Part shown: positions 26,587 through 35,057 of the stretch, piece by piece | How the letters are laid out: every line of letters starts with the position of its first letter | How positions within the stretch are numbered: position 1 is the first letter of the stretch | Assembly (NCBI RefSeq): GCF_025567305.1 | Contig: NZ_JAOQJP010000008.1 | Location: 72,516 to 136,515 of the forward strand | Source: Lentihominibacter butyricus | GTDB taxonomy: Bacteria; Bacillota; Clostridia; Peptostreptococcales; Anaerovoracaceae | Reading direction: 5' to 3' | DNA: 64,000 nucleotides | The notes under the pieces: generated by a model | The model's database searches: none | Told to the model about the DNA's origin: nothing | What the model saw: only the letters and a program-made list of their open reading frames with translations | Position numbers and translations under genes: made by a program

Positions 26587-27666
26587 ATGATGAAAAAGAT
26601 AATGATGCTACTGTCAGCTGTACTGATGATGCTCACGGTAGCCGGATGCGGAGCACCTGAAGCCGAACAGCCGGAGGATCAGGTGAGCTACGAGATCGCG
26701 ATGGTGACAGATGCCGATATGATAATGGACGGCGGATACAGCCAGGTGGCGTGGACGGCGATAAGTGAGTTCGGAGCGGACAAGGGCGTGTCGCACAAGT
26801 ATTACAAAGCGCCGGAGGCTTCAGATGAAGCTTACATGGAGACGATAGACAATGCAGTGGAAAAGGGCGCGAAGCTGATAATAGCGGACGGATCTTCATT
26901 TGCGGACGTTGTCTGCAGTGCACAGAAAGAATATAAGGATGTAAAATTCATACTGATAGATTCGGAACCGGTGGACAAGGAGTCGGGGAAGACTGATATC
27001 GGAGATAATACAGCGGTAGTGATGTTCGCATCCGAACAGGCAGGCTATCTTGCCGGATACAGCGCTGTAAAAGACGGAAAGACGCAGCTGGGCTTTATCG
27101 GCGATGAGAAAAAGTCTGTAGTGATGGATTACGGTTACGGATTCCTGCAGGGTGCTGATGCGGCAGCCAAGGAAACAGGCGCTGCAGTATCTGTGAATTA
27201 CCGCTACTGCACTTCGGATGATACGAGAGAGTCTATACTGAGCACGGCTTCGGAATGGTACGGGGCAGGCACGGAAGTGATATTCGCATGCGGCGAAACG
27301 GTAGAGCAGCCTGTGATAGAAGCTGCAGAGCTTACGGACAGGAAGGTGATCGCGGCTGAAACTGACAAGAGTGAAATGTCAGATACGGTGATGACATCTG
27401 CTGTAAAGGATATAGACGGCGTGCTTGAAGAATTGCTCAAGCAGTACAGACGAGACAAGTTCCCGGGCGGCGAAGTCCAGACATATAATGCTGAGAATGA
27501 CGGGATATGGCTGGAAATGAGCAACGGCAGATTTGCAGCATTTTCAGAATCCGATTACAACAGTGTGCTCGATACGATAAAGGACGGCAATGTGACTGTA
27601 AAGGCTCACAGCAGCGGAGATATCGCTTCGCTCGGGCTTTCGAAAGTCACAGTGACAGAGAAATAG
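26587..27666 (+). CDS. BMP/PnrA-family substrate-binding lipoprotein
   Basis: Starts with a lipoprotein signal: basic KK, hydrophobic stretch and lipobox LTVAGC with Cys21. The mature part is a BMP-family periplasmic-binding fold (EIAMVTDADMIMDGGYSQVAWTAISEFG; GADAAAKETGAAV; TEVIFACGETVEQPVIEAA), the type that binds purine nucleosides for ABC transporters. No ATPase or permease gene is near, so it is either an orphan receptor or serves a transporter elsewhere. 359 residues. Confidence 0.88.
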   Translation: MMKKIMMLLSAVLMMLTVAGCGAPEAEQPEDQVSYEIAMVTDADMIMDGGYSQVAWTAISEFGADKGVSHKYYKAPEASDEAYMETIDNAVEKGAKLIIADGSSFADVVCSAQKEYKDVKFILIDSEPVDKESGKTDIGDNTAVVMFASEQAGYLAGYSAVKDGKTQLGFIGDEKKSVVMDYGYGFLQGADAAAKETGAAVSVNYRYCTSDDTRESILSTASEWYGAGTEVIFACGETVEQPVIEAAELTDRKVIAAETDKSEMSDTVMTSAVKDIDGVLEELLKQYRRDKFPGGEVQTYNAENDGIWLEMSNGRFAAFSESDYNSVLDTIKDGNVTVKAHSSGDIASLGLSKVTVTEK

Positions 27667-27699
27667 CGGGAGAAAAACTACAATTATTTGATGAGATGC

Positions 27700-27771
27700 A
27701 AAAAGCGCCTCTTCAGGATATCGCTGACGAATATCAGCGCACAGATCCTGAGGCGGCGCTTTTTTGTGCGT
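27700..27771 (+). terminator. Long composite terminator hairpin
   Basis: AAAAAGCGCC...TCAGGAT pairs with ATCCTGA...GGCGCTTTTTT, with an inner CGCTGA/TCAGCG hairpin (27722-27738). A U-rich tail follows. It ends the BMP gene unit. Confidence 0.82.
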
Positions 27772-27807
27772 GGATCATGCTGCGAAGACAGATAAAAGCA
27801 TCAAAAA

Positions 27808-27832
27808 ACCCCGCATATATAGACATGCGGGG
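27808..27832 (-). terminator. Terminator between converging genes
   Basis: CCCCGCAT and ATGCGGGG around ATATAGAC, with AAAAAA on the left strand end, which becomes the T-run for the citrate synthase transcript on the minus strand. Confidence 0.8.
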
Positions 27833-27847
27833 CATGATCGATAAAAA

Positions 27848-29314
27848 TTATTTTTTAATCGGCAGGGTAGATGATGTCCTGTCCTTGATATTGATGTATT
27901 CGCGCGGCTGCTGTACCGAGTTGTAAGCAGGTCGCATCAGCTTTCCTCCGGCAACGAGTTCCTCTATCCTGTGTGCGCACCAGCCTGAAAGCCTTGCTGT
28001 AGCGAACAGCGGCGTGGCGATGGTAACAGGTATATCAAGCGCATCGTATACGAAGCCTGAATAAAGATCCACGTTGGCAGGCATAGGCTTTTCGATGCCT
28101 GTAACTTCTGCGTAGAGCTGCGGCGTGCGTCGTTCGATGTAATCACACAGCAGGAAATCGTCTACGAGATTCTTGTTCTCTGCGAGCTTCTTGGACATCG
28201 ACTTGAGAAGCTTTGCTCTCGGATCGGACAGTGTGTATATCGCATGTCCCATACCGTATACGAGACCGGTCTTGTCGTTTGCTTCCTTTTTGAGGATCTT
28301 GACGAGATAGTCGTCGAGCTTGCCTCTGTTGTTGAAGTCAGGAACGTGAGCCTTTATATCAGCGATCATGTTGATCACGGCTATATTGGCTCCGCCGTGT
28401 TTAGGACCTTTCAGCGAGCCAATGGCAGCTGAGATGGCGGAATATGTATCGGTGCCGGTCGACGAGATCAGATGCGTCGTGAATGACGAGTTGTTTCCGC
28501 CGCCGTGCTCCGCATGCAGTATCATGGAAAGATCCAGCAGTTTCGCTTCTATATCCATGTATTCTCCCATAGGTCTGATCATCCTGAGGATGTTTTCCGA
28601 AGTGGAAAGCTCAGGTATAGGGTTATGCAGATGAAGGCTCATGTTGTCGTAGAATGAAGCCTTTGCCTGATATGCATAAGCGATCAGCGCCGGGAAATAT
28701 CCGATCAGATTTATCGACTGGCGAAGTACGTTAGGGATCGATGTGTCGTCCGGATTGTCATCGTAGCAGTACAGTGCCAGTACGCTTCGCGCCAGCTTGT
28801 TCATGATGTTGTTTGACGGTGCTGTCAGTATCATGTCACGTGCGAAGCCGTTAGGCAGTTCGCGCTTGGCACCGAGCATTTTTTTGAAAGCTTCAAGTTC
28901 AGATCTGCTCGGGAGCGTTCCGAATATCAGCAAGAAAGTGATTTCTTCGAAGCCGAAACGGTCTTCCTTTATGCAGTTTCCGACAATATCTTCAATGTTG
29001 TAGCCCCTGTAAAAGAGCTTTCCGTCGACAGGGATCTTGTTGCCCGCAGAGTCCACTTCGTATCCGCGGACGTCTCCGATTTTGGTAAGACCCACCACGA
29101 CTCCTGTTCCGTTGGAATTTCTCAAGCCTCGTTTTACGTTGTTTTTTATATAAAGATCAGATTCGATTTTATCGTTAGTTTCAATGGTTTTAGCGCTATA
29201 ATCGAGAAAATCCTGGACGAGTGTGGATTTGACAGTGTTTTTTATCTCCTCCTTCACCGCACTTTTTACGGTCTTTTTTATGTCGTGTCTTTTACTTTTG
29301 TTCCTGTTAAACAT
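27848..29314 (-). CDS. Citrate synthase family protein
   Basis: 488 residues with the citrate synthase catalytic set: His267/His270 in ILHAEHGGGNNSSF, His306 in GPKHGGAN and Asp416 in NVDLYSGFVY, plus GMGHAIYTLSDPRAKLL near 354. The ~60-residue basic N-terminal extension (KSAVKEEIKNTVKSTL) is common in clostridial forms. It condenses acetyl-CoA with oxaloacetate, giving glutamate precursors in a partial TCA path; 2-methylcitrate synthase activity is possible. RBS AAGGAGG is complementary to CCTCCTT at 29324. An 8-bp tandem repeat lies in its upstream region. Confidence 0.92.
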   Translation of the reverse strand: MFNRNKSKRHDIKKTVKSAVKEEIKNTVKSTLVQDFLDYSAKTIETNDKIESDLYIKNNVKRGLRNSNGTGVVVGLTKIGDVRGYEVDSAGNKIPVDGKLFYRGYNIEDIVGNCIKEDRFGFEEITFLLIFGTLPSRSELEAFKKMLGAKRELPNGFARDMILTAPSNNIMNKLARSVLALYCYDDNPDDTSIPNVLRQSINLIGYFPALIAYAYQAKASFYDNMSLHLHNPIPELSTSENILRMIRPMGEYMDIEAKLLDLSMILHAEHGGGNNSSFTTHLISSTGTDTYSAISAAIGSLKGPKHGGANIAVINMIADIKAHVPDFNNRGKLDDYLVKILKKEANDKTGLVYGMGHAIYTLSDPRAKLLKSMSKKLAENKNLVDDFLLCDYIERRTPQLYAEVTGIEKPMPANVDLYSGFVYDALDIPVTIATPLFATARLSGWCAHRIEELVAGGKLMRPAYNSVQQPREYINIKDRTSSTLPIKK

Positions 29315-29449
29315 TCAAGACCTCCTTATAATTAATACTTTACAGACTAGAGTATAACACATCAGAACACTAAAGTAAATTACATAAATATGGCATGAAA
29401 GCCTATTTTATGCCGACCGCAAAATAGTACATGCAAACAGCTAGAAAAT

Positions 29450-29473
29450 GTACACATGTACACGCGTACACTG
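29450..29473. repeat. Three tandem 8-bp GTACAC repeats upstream of citrate synthase
   Basis: GTACACAT, GTACACGC and GTACACTG stand in exact 8-bp phase at 29450-29473, followed by GTATATTTGTATAC. They lie ~135 bases upstream of the citrate synthase start and directly after the antiporter stop. The arrangement suggests binding sites for a regulator; none is known to me for this sequence. Confidence 0.55.
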
Positions 29474-29493
29474 GTATATTTGTATACAATCGG

Positions 29494-30936
29494 TTAAAAC
29501 GGGTCGATAGCACCTGTAAACAGCAGTATCAGTGAAAGTATGGCAAGTGCGGTTATGATATAGGCTATGTTTTTTTCATAGCGTCTGAATACGAAGAGAT
29601 CCTTTTCGCGGCGGCCTTTCATATAGACCAGTATGCCGGGGGCGTAAAGTATGCTGGTGATCAGCACCTGGACCATGCCGGAGGATACGATCATCCATAT
29701 GCCGTACAGCGTGCCCATAAGAGCGAAGATCCTTTCCCTTACCAGAGCCCCGCCGTCGATAGAGCTGCGTATGCCGGCGCTGAACGTGAGCTTTGCATAA
29801 TAAAGCGCACTCAGCAGATAAGGAAGCATTATCATAGAAGCTCCTATTGTATAAAACGCCAGATATGATGATTCGTTCAGCAGCACGATGAGGAGGAATA
29901 TCTGGATCAGGATATTCGTTATTATCAGCGATACTGCGGGAGAGCCGTTTTTGTTGCTTTTGCCGAAGGCTCTGGTGAAGACGCCCTGCTTGGCGGCTTC
30001 GTAGGGACATTCGGCTGCGATTATCGTCCAGCCGAGCAGTGCTCCGGCGATGGAAACGATAACCCCGATGTTTACGATAGTGGCGCCCCATGGACCTACG
30101 GCGGCTTCGAGTATATGAGCCATCTGAGGATTGTCGAGGCGTGCGAGCTCTTCTGCAGGCAGCACTCCCATACTGAGGACTGCAACGATCACGTAAAGAG
30201 CGAGAAGCCCCAGGAATCCCGTAAGTGAAGCTTTTCCGACATCATCCGGCTTCTTTGCACGGGCAGACAGCACGACTGCTCCCTCGACGCCGATGAAGGC
30301 CCATACGGTCGACGAGGTGGTGGCCATGATCTGTGAATTGAGCGAAAGTGTGCCGTTGCCCCAGAAGTTGTCAAAGAATATTTCCGGGTCGAATTTTGAA
30401 GCGAGCGGAACCGCTGCGATGAATACGAAGATAGGTATCAGTTTACATATCGTCGCGACTGTGGTGACGAGCGTGGCCTGCTTTACTCCGCGGAGGACCA
30501 GTGCAACAATCATCCATACGAGCACGGAGCCGCATATCACGGATACCGTATTCGTGCCCTTTGCAAACACAGGGAAGAAATAACCCAGGGAACCGAAGAG
30601 CAGAGTGATATAAGAAACGTTGGAGATCAGCGCGCTCATCCAGTAGCCCCATGCCGAATTGAAGCCGACGAATTCGCCGAACCCTTCCTTGGCGTAGCTG
30701 TAGATGCCGTTTGTCAGTTCGGGTCTGATAGTGTTCAGGCCGAAGAACGATCTCATCAGTGTGTACATCCCTATGCCGCATATGCTCCATCCTATGAGCA
30801 CGCTGCCTGTGTGGGCTCCGTTCGACGCCATGTCTCCGGCTATCGTGAAGATCCCGGCGCCTATTGTCGAGCCGATTATCATGGCGGTCAGTCCGCCGAA
30901 CCCCAGCTGGTGCGTTTTATCCTGTTTGTTCTCCAT
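29494..30936 (-). CDS. APC-family amino acid antiporter, arginine/ornithine-type
   Basis: Twelve to thirteen membrane helices. The first, GLTAMIIGSTIGAGIFTIAGDMAS, has the GSxIGAGIF substrate signature of APC transporters; RPELTNGIYSYAKEGFGEFVGFNSAWGYW and SSTVWAFIGVEGAVVLSARAKKPDDVGKA are typical of the basic amino acid/polyamine antiporter branch (ArcD/LysP-like). 480 residues from ATG 30936, preceded by AAGGAG. It lies after a Crp/Fnr gene on the same strand; in arginine deiminase clusters such a regulator (ArcR) is common, but no arcA/B/C genes are near. Substrate is inferred. Confidence 0.83.
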   Translation of the reverse strand: MENKQDKTHQLGFGGLTAMIIGSTIGAGIFTIAGDMASNGAHTGSVLIGWSICGIGMYTLMRSFFGLNTIRPELTNGIYSYAKEGFGEFVGFNSAWGYWMSALISNVSYITLLFGSLGYFFPVFAKGTNTVSVICGSVLVWMIVALVLRGVKQATLVTTVATICKLIPIFVFIAAVPLASKFDPEIFFDNFWGNGTLSLNSQIMATTSSTVWAFIGVEGAVVLSARAKKPDDVGKASLTGFLGLLALYVIVAVLSMGVLPAEELARLDNPQMAHILEAAVGPWGATIVNIGVIVSIAGALLGWTIIAAECPYEAAKQGVFTRAFGKSNKNGSPAVSLIITNILIQIFLLIVLLNESSYLAFYTIGASMIMLPYLLSALYYAKLTFSAGIRSSIDGGALVRERIFALMGTLYGIWMIVSSGMVQVLITSILYAPGILVYMKGRREKDLFVFRRYEKNIAYIITALAILSLILLFTGAIDPF

Positions 30937-31061
30937 AAAAAACTCCTTACAGATGTCCGAGCTGCTGCGAATATGCCCGGACATGATATTTTGAATATCG
31001 TCTAATAAGGAGTATTTCCTGAAAAGCTGAAAAAAATTAGTGCTTGTATGATCATTGGGTT

Positions 31062-31736
31062 TTATTCCAGAAGGCGGAACGTGTTCCTGCTGAAATCTAT
31101 GATACCGTCTTCTTTCATATTGTTGAGCTCTCGTGTCAGCGCGCTTCTGTCCACGTTCAGGTAGCTGGCGAGCTCGACCCTGCCGAGAGGGATCACAAAC
31201 GCGTCGTTTTCATCACCGGAGCCGGACTCCTGAGCTTGAACGGAGAGATATGCCAGGATCTTCTTGCGAAGCGTCTTCTGAGACACGATGGCGAGCTTTT
31301 CCATGAGCTGTTTGTTTTTTTCGGCGATCAGCGATACCATGTTTTCGATTATCCTGTGGTGGAAAACGCAGGAAAGCGTACAGGTGTGCATTATCCTGTA
31401 GAACGGTATGGAAAGGAGCCGCGTGTTTTTTGCAGAGCGGAATGACACGGAAGCCACAGGGTCGCTCGAGCCTGCGAATGTCTCTCCGAAAAGCTGGTTT
31501 TCGCCTATCACTGAAAGGATCGTTTCGTTTCCCCATATATCGAGCTTGAGCATGTGCACGGTGCCGGAGAGCACGACATGGATCCATTTCATCTCATCAG
31601 CCTCAAGAGAAATGAACTGACCTTTGTCATACGTTTTGATCTGGCCGCCGATGCATGACATCATGCCGGGAAGATCGCTCTCTTTGATCCCGTGGAAAAG
31701 ATCGAGTTTTTTTATTTCGTTGATATCGCAGTTCAT
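31062..31736 (-). CDS. Crp/Fnr-family transcriptional regulator
   Basis: 224 residues: cyclic-nucleotide-binding-like beta barrel (about 15-130, with LSGTVHMLKLDIWGNETILSVIGENQLFGETF), a long dimer helix, and a C-terminal winged HTH (VELASYLNVDRSALTRELNNMKEDGIIDF). No CxxC cluster typical of Fnr is visible, so it senses something other than through an N-terminal FeS centre. ATG 31736 has RBS AGAGGTG. Divergent from the oxidase-like gene at 31917 and upstream of the antiporter. A palindrome of the HcpR kind lies in the shared promoter region. Confidence 0.9.
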   Translation of the reverse strand: MNCDINEIKKLDLFHGIKESDLPGMMSCIGGQIKTYDKGQFISLEADEMKWIHVVLSGTVHMLKLDIWGNETILSVIGENQLFGETFAGSSDPVASVSFRSAKNTRLLSIPFYRIMHTCTLSCVFHHRIIENMVSLIAEKNKQLMEKLAIVSQKTLRKKILAYLSVQAQESGSGDENDAFVIPLGRVELASYLNVDRSALTRELNNMKEDGIIDFSRNTFRLLE

Positions 31737-31836
31737 ATGATCACCTCTGTACATTAGTATCTGATTGTGCTGCATGCATATGCAGCATATTTTCGTGCGG
31801 ACTTTTATGTAAAAATTATACGATGTTTTTGTATAT

Positions 31837-31850
31837 GTTGCAACGGCAAC
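31837..31850. promoter_or_regulatory. Palindrome, candidate Crp/Fnr-family operator
   Basis: GTTGC-AACG-GCAAC, perfect 5-bp arms with 4-base centre, in the divergent region between the Crp/Fnr gene and the FMN-binding protein gene. The geometry (5-4-5) resembles sites reported for HcpR-type regulators of Clostridia. Confidence 0.55.
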
Positions 31851-31916
31851 GTCGTGCGCCGGGACCAGGATGGTATGCTTTATGAAAAAAGAGAAATCGA
31901 AACAGGAGGAAAAGAT

Positions 31917-32405
31917 ATGAAAAGAGAAATGTATAAAAAAGACAGACAGATGAGTGCGGAGGCCGTAGAAAAGGCATTCTCCGCAGGGAATCACGGAACT
32001 CTGGCAGTCAACGGTGATGACGGTTATCCGTATGCGGTCCCTGTAAATTACGTGTATGATAACGGAAAGATATATATACATTCAGCAAAGTACGGATATA
32101 AGATCGAAGCGTTGAAGAACAGCGACAGGGTCTGCTTCTCGGCAATACTCAATTCAAGAGTGCAGCAGGATATGTTCACCGCAGCGTATCAGAGCGTCGT
32201 GGCATTCGGCAGAGCATCATTTGTTGAAGATGATGCAGAGAGAAGAAGGATACTCGAGCAGTTCATTTACAAATTATCACCTGACTTTGTCGAAGGCGGA
32301 ATGAAATTCGTCGACGCTGCGATAGGAAAGACTGCACTGATCTGCATAGACGTGGAAGAAATCAAGGGCAAGGAGAATATGGCTAAGACCTTTGATGTGA
32401 AATAA
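31917..32405 (+). CDS. Pyridoxamine 5'-phosphate oxidase-like flavin-binding protein (NimA type)
   Basis: 162 residues: GNHGTLAVNGDDGYPYAVPVNYVYDNGKIYIHSAKYGYKIEALKNSDRVCFSA is the split-barrel FMN-binding core. Proteins of this NimA/PNPOx group bind FMN or haem and act as small reductases. RBS AGGAGG at 31901-31908. It is divergent from a Crp/Fnr regulator, which probably controls it in response to redox or nitrosative stress (inference). A good terminator follows. Confidence 0.86.
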   Translation: MKREMYKKDRQMSAEAVEKAFSAGNHGTLAVNGDDGYPYAVPVNYVYDNGKIYIHSAKYGYKIEALKNSDRVCFSAILNSRVQQDMFTAAYQSVVAFGRASFVEDDAERRRILEQFIYKLSPDFVEGGMKFVDAAIGKTALICIDVEEIKGKENMAKTFDVK

Positions 32406-32425
32406 ATACAGCAGTATACAGTCTG

Positions 32426-32481
32426 CCGCGAACGGTGCCGGAGCTGGGGATACAGTTTTCGGAGCTGATCGCGGTTTTTTG
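32426..32481 (+). terminator. Intrinsic terminator
   Basis: CCGCGA (32426-32431) pairs with TCGCGG (32469-32474) around an inner region with repeated CGGAGCTG; TTTTTTG follows. Confidence 0.65.
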
Positions 32482-32718
32482 TTCTGCGGTAAAAAAGACT
32501 GTTATTATTGTGAAGTCGTGATCGCGAGGCATCCTTGATATGAAAACGCCTACTGGCTGTCGGTATTTGTCGAATAATGTCGAAATAAAACGCTTTTGGA
32601 TAGGAGAAGGGTGTAGTATAATTTTTATATGGTAAAAAATAGAAAATATGAAAAATATTTTCAAACACCGGGATCATTTTATAAAATCTCAGATAAGGCA
32701 TTAAAAGGGGGAATTAAA

Positions 32719-34935
32719 ATGCAGAGATCAAGAGGACGGGTATCGGCGGCACTGCTTGCGGTGCTGCTGGCCGCAGTGAGTATCGCGGCTTCATTTTCAG
32801 CGGCTTTGACAGCGGAAGCCGCTGAGTACACTGTTGAGAACAGCGGGTATGCCTATGAAGGTTCGACCAGAGTAGGGCGCTTTTCCGTGAACGGAAAAGC
32901 GGCATTCTGCTGTGATCATGAAAAGTTCACACCACCGACAGGGACGAAGGCTTCGGCTTCGGTCGGAAAAAGTGCAGATGTTGCAAAGGTACTGTATTAC
33001 GGGTATGGAGGTCCGGAACAGTGGTCAGGGTTTGCGGACAGCAGCTCTGCGCTGGTTGCGACATCGCTTGCGCTGGATCACTATTTCAACAACGGTAACG
33101 GGGACGGCAGCGCCAGCTACAGCGCGTTCATGGACTTTCTGAGTACGAAGGATGCGACGATGTCAGGAACATCGTATATCATTTACAAGACCGGCAGGGC
33201 CTCGTACCAGCGACTGATCGCGAGGACACCGGATATCAGTGTGTCAGTGTCTGTCACGAAGGAAAGCGTGGAGAAGACGTTTACCGACGGCAATGTATGC
33301 TATTCGCTCGCAGGGGCGCAGTATGGTATCTATGTCGGCAGCAGACTTCTGACGACCGTTACGACGGACGAGGATGGGAAGGCTTCAGCTGAGATCACTC
33401 TGAATAAAGAGGTGGCAGGAAAGATCACGATAAGAGAGCTGAAGCCGTCGGAAGGATATGTACTGGATGAAAAGGAATACGTATGCGACGGCACTTCAGG
33501 AAAGGTCAGCATAACTTCGAAGGAACCGCCGGTGAAGAATCCTGTCAGAATGCTTCTCTACAAATACGATTCGGAGACTGAAAAGAAAGCGGACGCTGAA
33601 GACGGAAAAATTTATATCCCGCAGAAAGGCGGAAGTCTGGAAGGCGCTGTGTTCAGGGCGGATTTCTTCGGCATAAGACATGATGAGATGCCTGATGACA
33701 AGGACTACAGCAGTTTGAAGCCGCTGAGGACGTGGTATTTCAGCAGCGATAAGGATGGAAGGATAGAGTTTAAAAAATCATTCCTGGCGTCGGGGTATGA
33801 TCAGTCGGAGCTTTTCACTGACCCGGATGACGGCGAGTCATCGGCGCTGCCGCTTGGAGTCGTGGTGATAAAAGAAGTAAAAGCGCCGGAAGGCTATCTT
33901 GTAAATGATGATGTATATGTGTCGGAGATAAGGGCAGAAGGTACATCTGCAGAGACAGATGTATATCAGGTCTCGGAAATACCGGAACAGATAAATCGCG
34001 GGGATCTCAGGTTCTGCAAGATAGAAGAAGGATCGAATCACAGGATGGCGGGCATACCGTTCATGATAACCTCGCTGCAGGAGGACGGCAGCGATGCAGA
34101 GGATGGAGAAAGTCATATACTGGTCACTGATGAGAACGGATACGCGTCGACTTCCAGTGCTGACAATGCTCATTCATGCAGGACCAATGCGAATGACGAT
34201 GCATGGGACGGATCATCGATCGATGATGATGCGCTGGATGCAGCGGCGGGCATATGGTTCGGAGAGGGATCAGCTCTGAATGATGAGCGTGGAGCGCTGC
34301 CGTACGGCAGATACAGGATCGATGAGCTGCCGTGCAGGAACAACGAAGGATATAAGCTTCTGAAAGGCATAGAGATAAAAGTCAGCAGGGACAGCAGTCT
34401 GATCGAGCTGGGAACGCTCACGAACAGCAAAGTGAAGCTGAAGACGAGTGTGTGGGACAGTGAACTGAACAGGGAGCACGTGACATTGCCAAGAAAGGCT
34501 GTGACGCTTACCGATAGAGTGGAATACCAGGGCCTGGAGAAAGGAGAGAAATATACGCTTGAAGGCGTGCTGATGGACAAGTCCACAGGCAAAGAGCTGC
34601 TGGTGAACGGCAGAAAGGTGACTTCGACAAAGGAGTTCACAGCTGAAGCTGAAAACGGAAAGATCGATGTGGAATTCACTTTTGATGCGTCGGCGTTCGA
34701 AGACTGCAGGATCGTCGTGTTTGAGACTCTGGTGAAGGGCGGTCTGGTGATAGCGAGACATGAGGATATCAATGATACGGATCAGACGATAAGATTCCTC
34801 CGCCCTGAAACCGGATCAGCGGTTTCAACAGGAGATCGCATACCGGCTGCGATGCTGCCGGCGCTGACATTGATGACTGTATCAGCAGTGATCGCCGTGG
34901 CGGTCCTTTACAGAAGAAAACACACGCAGATGTGA
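32719..34935 (+). CDS. Sortase-type surface adhesin with TED-like, SpaA and VaFE domains
   Basis: 738 residues. Signal peptide (basic RSRGR, then hydrophobic to AEA near 35). The N-terminal ~150 residues carry FCCDHEKFTPPTG, the pattern of thioester (TED) adhesin domains. SpaA-type prealbumin-like domains follow (SLAGAQYGIYVGSRLLTTVTTDEDG...ELKPSEGYVLDE; GAVFRADF...KEVKAPEGYLVND; a third near 455-610). Near 615-715 is a VaFE/T-Q repeat (VTLTDRVEYQGLEKGEKYTLEGVLMDKSTG...VFETL...HEDINDTDQTI). The sorting signal is RPETG, a variant of LPxTG, with a membrane span and RRKH tail. ATG 32719 follows AGGGGG. Probably a host-facing adhesin or pilin-like tip. Confidence 0.88.
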   Translation: MQRSRGRVSAALLAVLLAAVSIAASFSAALTAEAAEYTVENSGYAYEGSTRVGRFSVNGKAAFCCDHEKFTPPTGTKASASVGKSADVAKVLYYGYGGPEQWSGFADSSSALVATSLALDHYFNNGNGDGSASYSAFMDFLSTKDATMSGTSYIIYKTGRASYQRLIARTPDISVSVSVTKESVEKTFTDGNVCYSLAGAQYGIYVGSRLLTTVTTDEDGKASAEITLNKEVAGKITIRELKPSEGYVLDEKEYVCDGTSGKVSITSKEPPVKNPVRMLLYKYDSETEKKADAEDGKIYIPQKGGSLEGAVFRADFFGIRHDEMPDDKDYSSLKPLRTWYFSSDKDGRIEFKKSFLASGYDQSELFTDPDDGESSALPLGVVVIKEVKAPEGYLVNDDVYVSEIRAEGTSAETDVYQVSEIPEQINRGDLRFCKIEEGSNHRMAGIPFMITSLQEDGSDAEDGESHILVTDENGYASTSSADNAHSCRTNANDDAWDGSSIDDDALDAAAGIWFGEGSALNDERGALPYGRYRIDELPCRNNEGYKLLKGIEIKVSRDSSLIELGTLTNSKVKLKTSVWDSELNREHVTLPRKAVTLTDRVEYQGLEKGEKYTLEGVLMDKSTGKELLVNGRKVTSTKEFTAEAENGKIDVEFTFDASAFEDCRIVVFETLVKGGLVIARHEDINDTDQTIRFLRPETGSAVSTGDRIPAAMLPALTLMTVSAVIAVAVLYRRKHTQM

Positions 34936-34991
34936 TGGTTCACGGGGGATGGGCGTGATGTATCTGTGCAAATAGAGATGTAAATAAAAAT

Positions 34992-35026
34992 GACCCGTCG
35001 GACATGAAAGTCCGGCGGGCCGTTTA
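34992..35026. terminator. Probable bidirectional terminator
   Basis: GACCCGTCGGAC (34992-35003) pairs with GTCCGGCGGGC (35010-35020), flanked by TAAATAAAAATG on the left and CGTTTAAAAA on the right. It sits between the adhesin and the converging symporter gene. Confidence 0.65.
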
Positions 35027-35057
35027 AAAATAGATGACCGTATTGTGATATTATCGT

